NCBI RefSeq assembly: GCF_030063135.1
Contig: NZ_JASISO010000009.1
Location: 116,494-180,493, forward strand
DNA: 64,000 nucleotides
Direction of reading: 5' to 3'
From: Streptomyces sp. G-G2
GTDB taxonomy: Bacteria > Actinomycetota > Actinomycetes > Streptomycetales > Streptomycetaceae
A program made the translations under genes and the position numbers. Position 1 is the stretch's first letter, and each line of letters opens with the position of its first letter. Positions 49,657 to 58,168 of this stretch are shown here, piece after piece. A model generated the notes under the pieces. It saw only the letters and a list, made by a program, of their open reading frames with translations. It had not been told where the DNA came from and did no database searches.

Positions 49657-52059
49657 ATGGCCCAGCACCCCGGTGCGCCCACCGCTCCCGAACTCGTCCT
49701 GGAAACGGACCGGGGCTCCACCGTGATGAGCCCGGCCCGTACCTACCACGTCGGCCGCGACCCCCTCTGCGAGATCTGCCTCGACGACGCCCGCGTCTCC
49801 TGGCACCACGCCGTCCTGCGCCCCGACGGCGACCACTGGACCGTCGAGGACGAGGACAGTACGAACGGCACCTGGGCCGACGGCCACCGCGTCCACGCCT
49901 GGGGCGTGGGCCCCGGCAGCGAACTGCGCTTCGGCAGCTCCGCCGACGGTCCGCGCGCCGTGTTCGCCGCCCCGGCCCCGCCCGCGCCGCCGCCCGCCCG
50001 GCCCCACCCGGCGCCGCGCCCCTCCGCCGTCACCAACCCCGCCCTCACCGGCACCTTCCGGCAGCCCACCTCCGTACGCCCGCTGCCGGACCGGGCCGCG
50101 GCGGGCCCGCGCACCGCCCTCACCATCGGCCGGGCCCCCGACAACGACCTCGTCCTCGACGACCTCGTGGTCTCCCGGCGCCACGCCGAACTGCGCGCGC
50201 TCCCCGGCGGCGGCTACGAGATCGCCGACCTCGGCAGCCACAACGGCACCTACCTCAACGGTTCCCCCGTGGACCGCGCCCGCCTCGGCGAGGGCGACAT
50301 CGTGGGCATCGGGCACCGCGCCTTCTGCCTCGTCGGCGACCAGCTCCAGGAGTACGTGGACACCGGCGAGGTCTCCCTCGACGTCCAGGACCTCACCGTC
50401 GCCGTCGACCACGGCCGCAAGGTCCTCCTCGACCACGTCTCCTTCCCCGTGGGAGCCAAGTGCCTGCTGGCCGTCGTCGGCCCCAGCGGCGCGGGCAAGT
50501 CCACCCTGCTCGGCGCCCTCACCGGCCTGCGACCCGCCGACCAGGGCACCGTCCTCTACGACGGCCGCGACCTCTACCGGGACTACGCCGAACTGCGCAG
50601 CCGCATCGGACTGGTCCCGCAGGACGACATCCTGCACGCGCAGCTCACCGTCCGCCGCGCCCTCGGTTACGCCGCCGAACTCCGCTTCCCCCAGGACACC
50701 GCCACGGCCGAACGCGAGGCCCGGGTCGCCGAGGTCATCCGCGAACTCGGCCTGGGCCAGCGGGCGGACCAGCCGATCCACAGCCTCTCCGGCGGCCAGC
50801 GCAAACGCGTCTCGGTCGCCCTCGAACTGCTCACCAAACCCTCCCTGCTCTTCCTCGACGAACCCACCTCCGGTCTCGACCCGGGCATGGACCGGTCCGT
50901 GATGCACATGCTGCGCGGCCTCGCCGACGACGGCCGCACGGTCATCGTCGTCACCCACAGCGTGCTCAGCCTGGACGTCTGCGACCGGCTCCTCGTCCTC
51001 GCCCCGGGTGGCCGGATCGCGTACTACGGCCCGCCCGACGAGACCCTCGGATACTTCGGCCACACCGGGTGGCCCGAGGCCTTCGAGGCCTTCGGGAACG
51101 AAGAGGACCGCGACTGGGCGGGGGAGTACCGCGCCTCGCCGTACCAGCGCCGCTACGCCACCAGCGCCGCGGCGCCCGTACGGGCCCGCGCCGACGGCGC
51201 CCCCTCGGCCTCCGCCGCGGGCCTGCGGCTGCCGCCGCCCAAACCCCAGAGCTGGGGCGCGCAGCTCTCCACCCTGGTCCGGCGCTACGCCGCCGCCCTG
51301 GGCGCCGACCGCACGTTCCTGGCCATCATGGTCGCCCTCCCCTTCGTCATGGGCGCCATGGCCCGGGCGCTGGCGGGCAGCGAGCTCACCCCCGAGACCG
51401 CGATCAACGCCCTGCTGATCCTGTGCGTCGGCGGAGTGCTCACCGGCGCCGCCAACGCCGTACGCGAACTCGTCAAGGAACGCGTGATCTACCAGCGCGA
51501 ACGCGCCGTGGGCCTGTCCCGGTCCGCCTACCTGATGTCCAAGGTCGTGGTGCTGGGCGCCATCACCGTCGCCCAGGCCGTCGTCCTCACCCTCGTCGGC
51601 CTCTTCGGGGTGAAACACAACGCCCCCGGCGGCAGAGGCGTGTTCCTGCCGCCGCTCATTGAAATCACCCTGGCGGTAGCCCTGTTGTCCTTCACCGCGA
51701 TGATGCTCGGCCTGCTGGTCTCCGCCCTGGTGAAGAAGGAGGAGGTCACCATGCCCTTGCTGGTCCTCCTCGCCATCGTCCAAGTGGTTTTCTGCGGAGC
51801 GCTGTTGCAGCTCCACGGGGTACCGGTGATCGAGCAGCTCGCCTGGTTCGTGCCCTCCCGGTGGGCGCTCGGCGCCATGGCGGGCACCATCGACCTCGGC
51901 GCGCTCGTCCCCGGGAAACTCACCGACGACCCGCTCTTCGCCCACTCCGCCGGGACCTGGGTGCTCAACCTCGGGATGCTGGCCGCCCTGTCCGTGCTGT
52001 TCGGGGTGCTCGTCGCCCGGCTGCTGCGCCGCCACGAGCCCGCGATCATGCGGAAGTAA
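49657..52059 (+). CDS. FHA-FHA-ABC transporter fusion (Rv1747-like)
   Basis: An 800-residue exporter. Two FHA phosphothreonine-binding domains come first: residues 10-95 (GRDPLCEICLDDARVSWHHA, STNGTW) and 150-215 (IGRAPDNDLVLDDLVVSRRH, SHNGTYLNG). The ABC domain (about 245-460) has Walker A GPSGAGKST near 275, signature LSGGQRKR near 377, Walker B LLFLDEPTSGLD near 398. An ABC2-type membrane domain with six helices spans about 555-795. This is the layout of mycobacterial Rv1747, which is regulated by kinase phosphorylation of linker threonines. It heads an operon that ends with a kinase gene. Confidence 0.93.
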   Translation: MAQHPGAPTAPELVLETDRGSTVMSPARTYHVGRDPLCEICLDDARVSWHHAVLRPDGDHWTVEDEDSTNGTWADGHRVHAWGVGPGSELRFGSSADGPRAVFAAPAPPAPPPARPHPAPRPSAVTNPALTGTFRQPTSVRPLPDRAAAGPRTALTIGRAPDNDLVLDDLVVSRRHAELRALPGGGYEIADLGSHNGTYLNGSPVDRARLGEGDIVGIGHRAFCLVGDQLQEYVDTGEVSLDVQDLTVAVDHGRKVLLDHVSFPVGAKCLLAVVGPSGAGKSTLLGALTGLRPADQGTVLYDGRDLYRDYAELRSRIGLVPQDDILHAQLTVRRALGYAAELRFPQDTATAEREARVAEVIRELGLGQRADQPIHSLSGGQRKRVSVALELLTKPSLLFLDEPTSGLDPGMDRSVMHMLRGLADDGRTVIVVTHSVLSLDVCDRLLVLAPGGRIAYYGPPDETLGYFGHTGWPEAFEAFGNEEDRDWAGEYRASPYQRRYATSAAAPVRARADGAPSASAAGLRLPPPKPQSWGAQLSTLVRRYAAALGADRTFLAIMVALPFVMGAMARALAGSELTPETAINALLILCVGGVLTGAANAVRELVKERVIYQRERAVGLSRSAYLMSKVVVLGAITVAQAVVLTLVGLFGVKHNAPGGRGVFLPPLIEITLAVALLSFTAMMLGLLVSALVKKEEVTMPLLVLLAIVQVVFCGALLQLHGVPVIEQLAWFVPSRWALGAMAGTIDLGALVPGKLTDDPLFAHSAGTWVLNLGMLAALSVLFGVLVARLLRRHEPAIMRK

Positions 52060-52073
52060 CGGGAGCGGCCGCC

Positions 52074-52808
52074 ATGACACCACTGCCGACGCCGCCGACG
52101 GACGAGCCGCGCGAAGAGACGGATTTCCGGCCCACCCATGTCGTCCCGCAGGAGGGGCTGCCCGCCTGGGAGGCCCCGGACGTCTCCCGGCCCACCGTCG
52201 CGCTGGACCCCTTCCTCCCCGTACAGCTGCTGTCCCGGCGCGGGGAGTGGGGGGAGATCCTGTGCGCCAACGGCTGGTCCGCCTGGGTGGACGGGCGGCT
52301 GCTGGTGGCGGTCCCGCAGCCGCCTCCCACGACCGGGCGGCCGCTGGCCCGTACGGAGGACCCGCGCCCGCTGCTGTCCCGCGCGGGCGAAGCCCTCGAA
52401 CGCTACCGGCGGGCCGCCGAGGACCTGGCCGCCGGGCGCGCCGACACCGAGGCGTTCCGGCGCGGGACCCGGGGGCTGCGCGCCGGGGTGGTCGTGGACG
52501 GGGAATCCGTCTGGCTCTTCGACGCGGACGCCGGGCGCTGGATGTACGGCGACGGCACCCGGCTCACCACCTACGCGGTCGCGGCGGCCCCGGGCGCCCG
52601 CCCCGCCCGGGCGCGGGCCGCCGTGCCGGAGGGCGCCGATGCGGTGGCCGCCGACCGGGAGGGCGCCGATGCGCCGGCGCCCGTACCGCACGCTCCGACG
52701 CTCGCCCCGGGCGCGGTGACACCCGAACCCGATCCCCCCGGACCGGCGGCGCCCGTACCCCACGCCCCGACCAGGCTCGTCACCCCGCCGGACGCGGAGG
52801 CCCGGTGA
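52074..52808 (+). CDS. Uncharacterised protein with an SH3-like segment, in the FHA-ABC/kinase operon
   Basis: A 244-residue protein with no clear named domain. Residues 45-80 (FLPVQLLSRRGEWGEILCAN, then GWSAWVDGRLLVAVP) follow the pattern of a bacterial SH3-like barrel. A helical part (residues 98-140) and a segment VWLFDADAGRWMYGDGTRLT come next; the last 65 residues are Ala/Pro-rich. No membrane helix. Start: ATG 52074 with GGGAG at 52061, 15 bases after the exporter. Its stop overlaps the kinase start (GTGA), so it is coupled to it. It could be an adaptor or a kinase substrate. Confidence 0.75.
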   Translation: MTPLPTPPTDEPREETDFRPTHVVPQEGLPAWEAPDVSRPTVALDPFLPVQLLSRRGEWGEILCANGWSAWVDGRLLVAVPQPPPTTGRPLARTEDPRPLLSRAGEALERYRRAAEDLAAGRADTEAFRRGTRGLRAGVVVDGESVWLFDADAGRWMYGDGTRLTTYAVAAAPGARPARARAAVPEGADAVAADREGADAPAPVPHAPTLAPGAVTPEPDPPGPAAPVPHAPTRLVTPPDAEAR

Positions 52809-53788
52809 CGGCCGGTCCGGAGCGCGAGCCCGTGGGCGGGCGCCCCTCCGACCTGCGGGGGCGCCGCATCGCGGGCTACCAGGTGGAGAGCGAGATCGGC
52901 CGCGGCGGCATGGCGGTCGTCTACCGAGCCCTCGACCTGCGGCTCGACCGTACGGTCGCCCTGAAACTGCTGGCCCCCGAACTCGCCCGCAACGACACCT
53001 TCCGCCGTCGCTTCGCCCACGAATCGAAGGTCGCGGCCGCCATCGACCACCCGCACATCGTCCCGGTCTTCGAAGCCGGCGAGACGGACGGGCTGCTGTA
53101 CATCGCCATGCGCTACGTCGCCGGACAGGACCTTCGGGCCCTGCTGGACCGCACCGGTCCGCTCCCGGTGGAGACCACGGCGCGCATCGCGGGCCAGGTC
53201 GCCTCGGCGCTGGACGCGGCCCACGACCACGACCTCGTCCACCGGGACGTCAAACCGGGCAACATCCTCGTCGCCGAGGGCACCGACAGCGACCACCCCG
53301 AGCACGTGTACCTGACCGACTTCGGCCTGACCAAGAAGTCCCTGTCCCTGACCGGGTTCACCAGCGTCGGCCAGTTCGTCGGCACCCTGGACTACGTCGC
53401 TCCCGAGCAGATCTCCGGCAAACCGGTCGACGGCCGCTGCGACGTCTACAGCCTGGGCTGCGTCGTGTACGAAATGCTCGCGGGCTCCCCGCCGTTCCGG
53501 CGCGACGACGACATGGCCCTGCTCTGGGCCCACCAGTACGATCCCCCGCCCCCTCCCTCCGCCCAGCGCCCCGAACTCCCGCCCGCCGTGGACGACGTAC
53601 TCGCGCGGGCGCTGGCGAAGTCGCCCGAGGACCGCTGGCCGACCTGCCTGGCCTTCACCTCGGCGCTGCGCCGTGCGGGCATCGACCCGGCCCCCCGCCG
53701 CGCACCCGTCCTGCCCCGTTCCCCGGACGCCCCGGCCCCGCCCCCGCCCTCCTGGGCCCTCCCGGTCTTCCGGCGGCGGCCCGTCTGA
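52805..53788 (+). CDS. Soluble Ser/Thr protein kinase
   Basis: A 327-residue Hanks-type kinase. The domain (about residues 20-285) is complete: IGRGGMAVVYRA, VALKLLAPEL, LVHRDVKPGNILVAE, LTDFGLTKK, and VGTLDYVAPEQISG. After it come about 40 Pro/Arg-rich residues with no membrane helix and no sensor domain, so it should act in the cytoplasm. The GTG start overlaps the previous stop by 4 bases. Its likely substrate is the FHA-ABC protein of the same operon, by analogy with PknF-Rv1747 in mycobacteria. Confidence 0.92.
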   Translation: MTAGPEREPVGGRPSDLRGRRIAGYQVESEIGRGGMAVVYRALDLRLDRTVALKLLAPELARNDTFRRRFAHESKVAAAIDHPHIVPVFEAGETDGLLYIAMRYVAGQDLRALLDRTGPLPVETTARIAGQVASALDAAHDHDLVHRDVKPGNILVAEGTDSDHPEHVYLTDFGLTKKSLSLTGFTSVGQFVGTLDYVAPEQISGKPVDGRCDVYSLGCVVYEMLAGSPPFRRDDDMALLWAHQYDPPPPPSAQRPELPPAVDDVLARALAKSPEDRWPTCLAFTSALRRAGIDPAPRRAPVLPRSPDAPAPPPPSWALPVFRRRPV

Positions 53789-53819
53789 TCTGATCGGCCC
53801 GTCTGATCGGCGCGTCCGG

Positions 53820-55091
53820 TCAGCGCGGTGGCGCGGGCGATTCGACCCGCCCCCGGCGGTGGACCGGTGCGGCCAGGAGGGCGCCGAGGAACCCGGTGAC
53901 CGCGCCCCACAGGAGGGCCGGCGCTACCGTGCGCAACAGGCGGGGGAGCAGTTCGACCGTGCCGCCGAGGCCGTCCACATCGCCGATCCCGAGCAGGGAG
54001 AGGCCGAACCGCGCCTCCACACCGCCCAGCAGGCAGACCGTCAGGGTGGCCAGGGCCAGCGCCACGCCCAGGTGCAGGGCGTGCTGCCAGGGGCGGACGT
54101 GCGCGGGAGAGCGCACGGCCGTCACGAAGCCCGCACCGAGGAGCAGGACCGCCGCCACCGCCACCAGCCACCACGCCCGCGCGTCCTGCCCGGCCAGCGT
54201 GCGGACGTCCACGGTCGACAGGTCGGGGGTCCGCAGCACCTGGTCCAGCACCTGCGGCATCGGCAGCCCGAAGGGCCCCTCGACCCGCCCCTGCCAGGAT
54301 CCGCCGAGGCCCAGGGAGAGCGCGAGCCAGGCGAGGTTGGGCAGCCCGAGCAGGACCACGGCCAGGGTCTGCCGCGCATGCCCCTGGGTCGCCGCGACCA
54401 CCACCCCGGCGAGGGCGGCGAGCACGACGTACGAGAGGAGCAGCGCGACGACGGCGAACGCGGCCGGACGCACCGCCGCGTGGAACCGGACCAGCCGGGC
54501 GGGCAGTGGCGTACGCCGGGACACCAGCAGGGCGATCACCAACAGGCCGAGGATCCACAGGAGTCCGAGCCCGAGCGTGGCGGGCAGATCCGCCCGGAAA
54601 CCCACCGTCGGTGCGGAGTCGAGGAGTTCGCCGATCTCGCCGACGGGCGAACTGGAATCACCGGTGGAGATGCCGAAGGTGTGACCGGCGAGCAGTGCGA
54701 AGCCGGTCAGCGCGACCAGCCACACCACCACCAACGGTCCGGCGCGGGCGAGGAGTTCACGAGGCGTCGCCACCGCGTGATGGCGCAGTGGCCGCACGAA
54801 GCAGAAGGCCGTGGCCAGCGCCCCGGCCAGGCTGACCGACAGGGGCATCACGGAGAGTCCGGCGTGCGCCCCCGCGAGGAACCCGGCCCCGCCGGTCACG
54901 CTCACCGAACCGCCCGAGGCCATGACCACGACGGCGGCCACCACGTGCGGGAACGCCCCGCCTGGCAACCCGTCGGCGCCCGCGCAGGCCAGGCCCGCCG
55001 CCGCGACCGCGGTCATCGCGACGAATCCGGCGACGACGGCCACCAGCGCGTCCCGCCACACCCGCTCCGAGCCCCGAGATGTACGGCTCAC
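53820..55091 (-). CDS. Streptophobe-family membrane protein
   Basis: A 423-residue polytopic membrane protein with about ten helices (DALVAVVAGFVAMTAVAAAG first). The block VWLVALTGFALLAGHTFG and the region GLPNLAWLALSLGLGGSW are typical of the streptophobe family, which I know only from streptomycetes and which has no assigned function. The start is taken as GTG 55091 (VSRTSRGSERVWRD); a longer ATG at 55163 gives an unlikely N-terminus. It converges on the kinase operon and diverges from the DUF6777 gene. Confidence 0.82.
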   Translation of the reverse strand: MSRTSRGSERVWRDALVAVVAGFVAMTAVAAAGLACAGADGLPGGAFPHVVAAVVVMASGGSVSVTGGAGFLAGAHAGLSVMPLSVSLAGALATAFCFVRPLRHHAVATPRELLARAGPLVVVWLVALTGFALLAGHTFGISTGDSSSPVGEIGELLDSAPTVGFRADLPATLGLGLLWILGLLVIALLVSRRTPLPARLVRFHAAVRPAAFAVVALLLSYVVLAALAGVVVAATQGHARQTLAVVLLGLPNLAWLALSLGLGGSWQGRVEGPFGLPMPQVLDQVLRTPDLSTVDVRTLAGQDARAWWLVAVAAVLLLGAGFVTAVRSPAHVRPWQHALHLGVALALATLTVCLLGGVEARFGLSLLGIGDVDGLGGTVELLPRLLRTVAPALLWGAVTGFLGALLAAPVHRRGRVESPAPPR

Positions 55092-55241
55092 ACCGCAACC
55101 GTAGGCACCCTCGGCTTGCGGCCACCACCTGAACGGCGCACACAATGGTGCGCAGGAGTGCAAGAAATCCGGAGATTTCCGGGGAAATGCCTAGATCTCT
55201 CACTCGGGGACCGGAACTCCTCCGCCTGGGAAGAAGAGCCC

Positions 55242-56897
55242 GTGACCACGCAACCTTCCGGCCAGTCGCCGTCCGAGCGCCCCTCCGGCCCCCCTTCGGG
55301 TCCTTCGTCGGGGGCGCCCTCCGGTCCGCCGTCCGGCCCGCTCTCGGGCGGGCGGCAGGAACCGCCGCCCCCGCCCCCGCCCGGCGCGCCGCCTCCCGGC
55401 CCGCCCGGGGCCTCCGGGCCGCCGCCCCGGAGCGCCTGGTGGCGGTCCGTACCCCGGCTCGCCACCGCGCTCGTGGCGCTGGCCGCCGTCGTCGCGCTGG
55501 CGGTCGTCCTCACCCGGCCCTCCGGCTCCTCCGGGGGCGGCGGTGAGGTCTTCCTGCAGACCACCTCGGCGACGGGACCCGACCCGTTCACTGAGTCCAC
55601 GGCGGCGAAGCCCGCGGCCGAGGAGGTCCAGCCCGCGCCGACGGAAACGCGGACGGTCGCCCCGACGGGTCCGACGGGGCCGACCGGCCCCACGGGTCCG
55701 ACCGGTCCCACGACGGGTACGGGGACGACGGGCGCCACCCGCAGCGTCAGCGGATCCGCTCCCGGTCTGTACGGCGGGACCAAGGACATCGCGAGCTGTG
55801 ACGTGGAGAAGCAGGTCAGGGCGCTGTCGGCCGAACCGGCCAAGAACGGCGCCTTCGCCTCGGCCGCGGGCATCCGGCCCGCGGCCGTCCCCGGCTACCT
55901 GCGGTCGCTCACCCCGGTGCAGCTGCGCATGGACACCCGGGTCACCAACCATGGGTACCGGGACGGGCGCGCGACCAGTTACCAGGCGGTGCTCCAGGCC
56001 GGGACGGCCGTGCTCGTGGACGACCGCGGTGTGCCGAGGGTGCGGTGCGCCTGCGGGAATCCACTGGGGGCGCCGGTGGCGCTGCAGGCCGACCCGAAGC
56101 GGTACGGGCAGCCGTGGTCCTCGTACCGCCCGGCGAACGTCGTGGTGATCGCGCCGTCGGTGACGATCATCAACACGTTCGTGATCTACGACCACCACGA
56201 CCGGCACTGGTACGAGCGGGACCGGGGTGACCGGCCGAGGCACGACAAGCCGGTGCCGCCGCCGGTGGTCCCGACGCTGCCGATCTCACCGTCCCCGCTG
56301 GTGTCCCCGCCCGTGTCCCCGCCCGTGTCGCCGTCCGTGTCCCCGTCCGTCTCCCCGCACGTCGCGCCCTCGGGCTCGGACTCGGCCTCGCCCTCCCTCT
56401 CCCCCTCCGATTCCACGTCCGCTTCCCCGTCCGACGCGGGGTCCGCTTCCACCTCGTCGTCGCCTGCCGACTCGCTGAGCCCGTCCGCGTCCGTGTCGTC
56501 CGCGTCCGCGCCCGCGTCCCCCGACGGCTCACCGTCGGCCGCGCTGGTTCCGGCCGCGACCCCGTGTCCTTCGCGCTCCGGCGCGGTGATCGTCACCCCC
56601 ACGCCGACTCCGGGGCAGCCGGGTGGGCCCTGCCCGCCGGTGGCGCCCGGGGGGCCGTCGTCGGAGCCCCCGGTGACACTGTCCTCGGTGGCGTCACCGG
56701 GGGCGTCCTCGGTGGCGCCGCCTCCGCCTCCGCCGCCGGTGACCTCGTCGGCGGCCGAGCGGCCCCTGGTGACGTCCGCGCCGCCTTCGCCCCCGCCGCC
56801 TTCGCCGTCCCTGTCGTTGTCGCCGCAGGCGCCCTCCGCGCCGCTCGGCGCTCCGCGACCCCCGGCTCCGACTGACGGCGGCGGGACCGGAGGCTGA
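55242..56897 (+). CDS. DUF6777 protein with collagen-like and Ser/Pro-rich segments
   Basis: A 551-residue membrane-anchored protein. Pro/Gly/Ser-rich cytoplasmic N-terminus (residues 1-60), one helix at about 66-88 (LATALVALAAVVALAVVLT), then the DUF6777 region with GEVFLQTTSATGPDPFTEST, an inserted PTG repeat (about 140-160) like collagen, GLYGGTKDIASCDVEKQVRA, and DTRVTNHGYRDGRATSYQAV, VRCACGNPL. After residue 300 comes a 250-residue Ser/Pro-rich tail. It faces the outside and may interact with the cell wall; function unknown. Start: GTG 55242 with GAAGAAGAG upstream. Confidence 0.82.
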   Translation: MTTQPSGQSPSERPSGPPSGPSSGAPSGPPSGPLSGGRQEPPPPPPPGAPPPGPPGASGPPPRSAWWRSVPRLATALVALAAVVALAVVLTRPSGSSGGGGEVFLQTTSATGPDPFTESTAAKPAAEEVQPAPTETRTVAPTGPTGPTGPTGPTGPTTGTGTTGATRSVSGSAPGLYGGTKDIASCDVEKQVRALSAEPAKNGAFASAAGIRPAAVPGYLRSLTPVQLRMDTRVTNHGYRDGRATSYQAVLQAGTAVLVDDRGVPRVRCACGNPLGAPVALQADPKRYGQPWSSYRPANVVVIAPSVTIINTFVIYDHHDRHWYERDRGDRPRHDKPVPPPVVPTLPISPSPLVSPPVSPPVSPSVSPSVSPHVAPSGSDSASPSLSPSDSTSASPSDAGSASTSSSPADSLSPSASVSSASAPASPDGSPSAALVPAATPCPSRSGAVIVTPTPTPGQPGGPCPPVAPGGPSSEPPVTLSSVASPGASSVAPPPPPPPVTSSAAERPLVTSAPPSPPPPSPSLSLSPQAPSAPLGAPRPPAPTDGGGTGG

Positions 56898-56945
56898 AGC
56901 CGGGACCGATGACCCGCGGCCACCGCCCCGGCGAGGCTGTGGGTC

Positions 56946-57512
56946 ATGACCACTTCACCGACCGAGGCGGTACGCGCCACCGCCCGCCCGGTACCGCGCT
57001 GGGCCGAGCGCGTCGCCCGGGCCATTCCCCTGCTGATGCTGCCGGTGTGCCTGTGGCGGCTGCCCTTCGCCTTCGGCTTCTCCATGGGGCTCGACATGAC
57101 GGGGTCCGTGCAACCGCCCCTGTGGATCAGCGTTCCGTACGTCTTCGGCCTGAGCTGCCTGTCCGAACTGGCCGCGTTCCTGTGCTTCGGCCTGGTCCGC
57201 GGCTGGGGTGAGGTCCTGCCCGCCGCGGTCCCGTTGCTGGGCGGCAGGCCCCTGCGCCCCGCGGTTGTGCTGGTGCCCGCCTCCGTCGTGGCGCTGGGCG
57301 CGAACCTCCTGCTGGTGGACTGGGTACTGACCACCTTCCGCATCGCCGGCTACTCCGGCCCCACCATGGCGAACGGCTGGTGGGCACTGCTCGCTTCGGT
57401 GGTCAGCGGACTGTTCGCCCTCTGGGGCCCCTTGCTGACCGTCCTGATCGGCGCGTACTACGTCCGCCGCTGCCGCGCGGCGCTAGGGCGCGTATCGGGT
57501 CGTGATCAATGA
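56946..57512 (+). CDS. Polytopic membrane protein, 3' end altered by an insertion
   Basis: A 188-residue protein with about five helices (AIPLLMLPVCLWRLPFAFGF, ISVPYVFGLSCLSELAAFLC, VVLVPASVVALGANLLLVDW and two more). The patterns WRLPFAFGFSMG and GLSCLSELAAFL recall membrane proteins common in Streptomyces without assigned function. The last ten codons run into the left end of the IS-derived element at 57483, so its native C-terminus and stop have been replaced. Start: ATG 56946. Confidence 0.72.
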   Translation: MTTSPTEAVRATARPVPRWAERVARAIPLLMLPVCLWRLPFAFGFSMGLDMTGSVQPPLWISVPYVFGLSCLSELAAFLCFGLVRGWGEVLPAAVPLLGGRPLRPAVVLVPASVVALGANLLLVDWVLTTFRIAGYSGPTMANGWWALLASVVSGLFALWGPLLTVLIGAYYVRRCRAALGRVSGRDQ

Positions 57513-57852
57513 GTGGTCCGGGTGAGGTCTTTGAGCCAGATCATCGAGGCGCGCAGGTGGAGGCTGCTGTCCCTCCACTGCCGGAAACGGTTGTGGACAG
57601 TCGACCAGGCGCCGAACTCCTGCGGCATCTCCCGCCACTGCCCACCCGTCCGGAACCGCCAGATCACGCCCTCGAACTGCTGCCGCAGCCGCTCGGGGTA
57701 CGGCCCGTACTCGCCGATCGGCAGGTACGGGGCGATGAACTCCCACTCCACATCAGTCAGTTGCATCCGCGTCACACAAAACGATCTACCAGAGCAGGCC
57801 CAGCCGCGAGGGCCAATCCCGCAGATTGATCACAACCAAATACGCGCCCTAG
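57483..57852. mobile_element. IS5-type element, internally deleted (MITE-like), CTAG flanks
   Basis: Left end GGGCGCGTATCGGGTCGTGA follows CTAG at 57483-57486; the right end, read outward-in, is the near-identical GGGCGCGTATTTGGTTGTGA, with CTAG at 57849-57852. The ends match at 25 of 28 bases, and the 4-bp CTAG direct repeat fits IS5-family target duplication. The inside is only about 362 bases and holds one short transposase frame, where I would expect about 800-900. So it is a non-autonomous derivative with intact ends. Confidence 0.85.
57506..57775 (-). pseudogene. Transposase remnant: N-terminus fused to C-terminus by internal deletion
   Basis: An 89-residue frame. Residues 1-68 are the DUF4096 N-terminal part of IS5-family transposases (LTDVEWEFIAPYLPIGEYGP, then GQWREMPQEFGAWSTVHNRF, RQWRD). 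It then jumps to LHLRASMIWLKDLTRT, which looks like the extreme C-terminus of such transposases. The catalytic DDE core is missing, so it cannot be active. Start: ATG 57775. Confidence 0.8.
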
Positions 57853-57899
57853 TGCCGTGACCGGAAAGGTGCACCCGGTCGCGGCGCCCGGCACGGCAC
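57852..57899. repeat. 48-bp inverted-repeat element next to the IS end
   Basis: GTGCCGTG (57852-57859) and CACGGCAC (57892-57899) are perfect arms, with an inner GACCGG/CCGG partly complementary. It directly abuts the right CTAG of the IS-derived element and resembles the 61-bp palindrome at 43427 (CTAGTGCCGCG). It may be an older insertion or the original terminator of the disrupted membrane-protein gene. Confidence 0.5.
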
Positions 57900-58168
57900 C
57901 TCGCGGCCACAGCCCCAGACCGTCGTCCCTTTCGGTGAGGGGGTGTCATGCGTGAGGGGGACAGGGACTACGGGCGGATGCGCGGGTACGCGGCGGATGA
58001 CCCCGCGGGGGTGAGTTCCGGGTGGTCCGGTACCAGCCAGATGGCCGGAAATCGCGTGGTACGCGTGGGGGACGAAGGACGGCTCTTCCGGGGGATTCGC
58101 CCGGGCACACCCACCCAGCAAGGTGGGGGCGTCAGCGATTTCACCGGACGAAGGACGGTCCCCCGCGC
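57853..58168. other. 316-base stretch without a supported gene
   Basis: It holds the hairpin at 57852-57899 and the upstream region of the secreted hydrolase gene. A 74-codon frame at 57948-58172 has no ribosome site or recognisable similarity and runs into the start of the next gene, so I do not call it. No strong promoter is visible to me. Confidence 0.45.

Noticed and set aside
48577..52083. A 1168-codon open frame on the minus strand
   Set aside because: It is antisense to the CDF and FHA-ABC genes, is repetitive in Gly/Val/Asp/Arg and shows no domain; long antisense frames are expected at this GC content.
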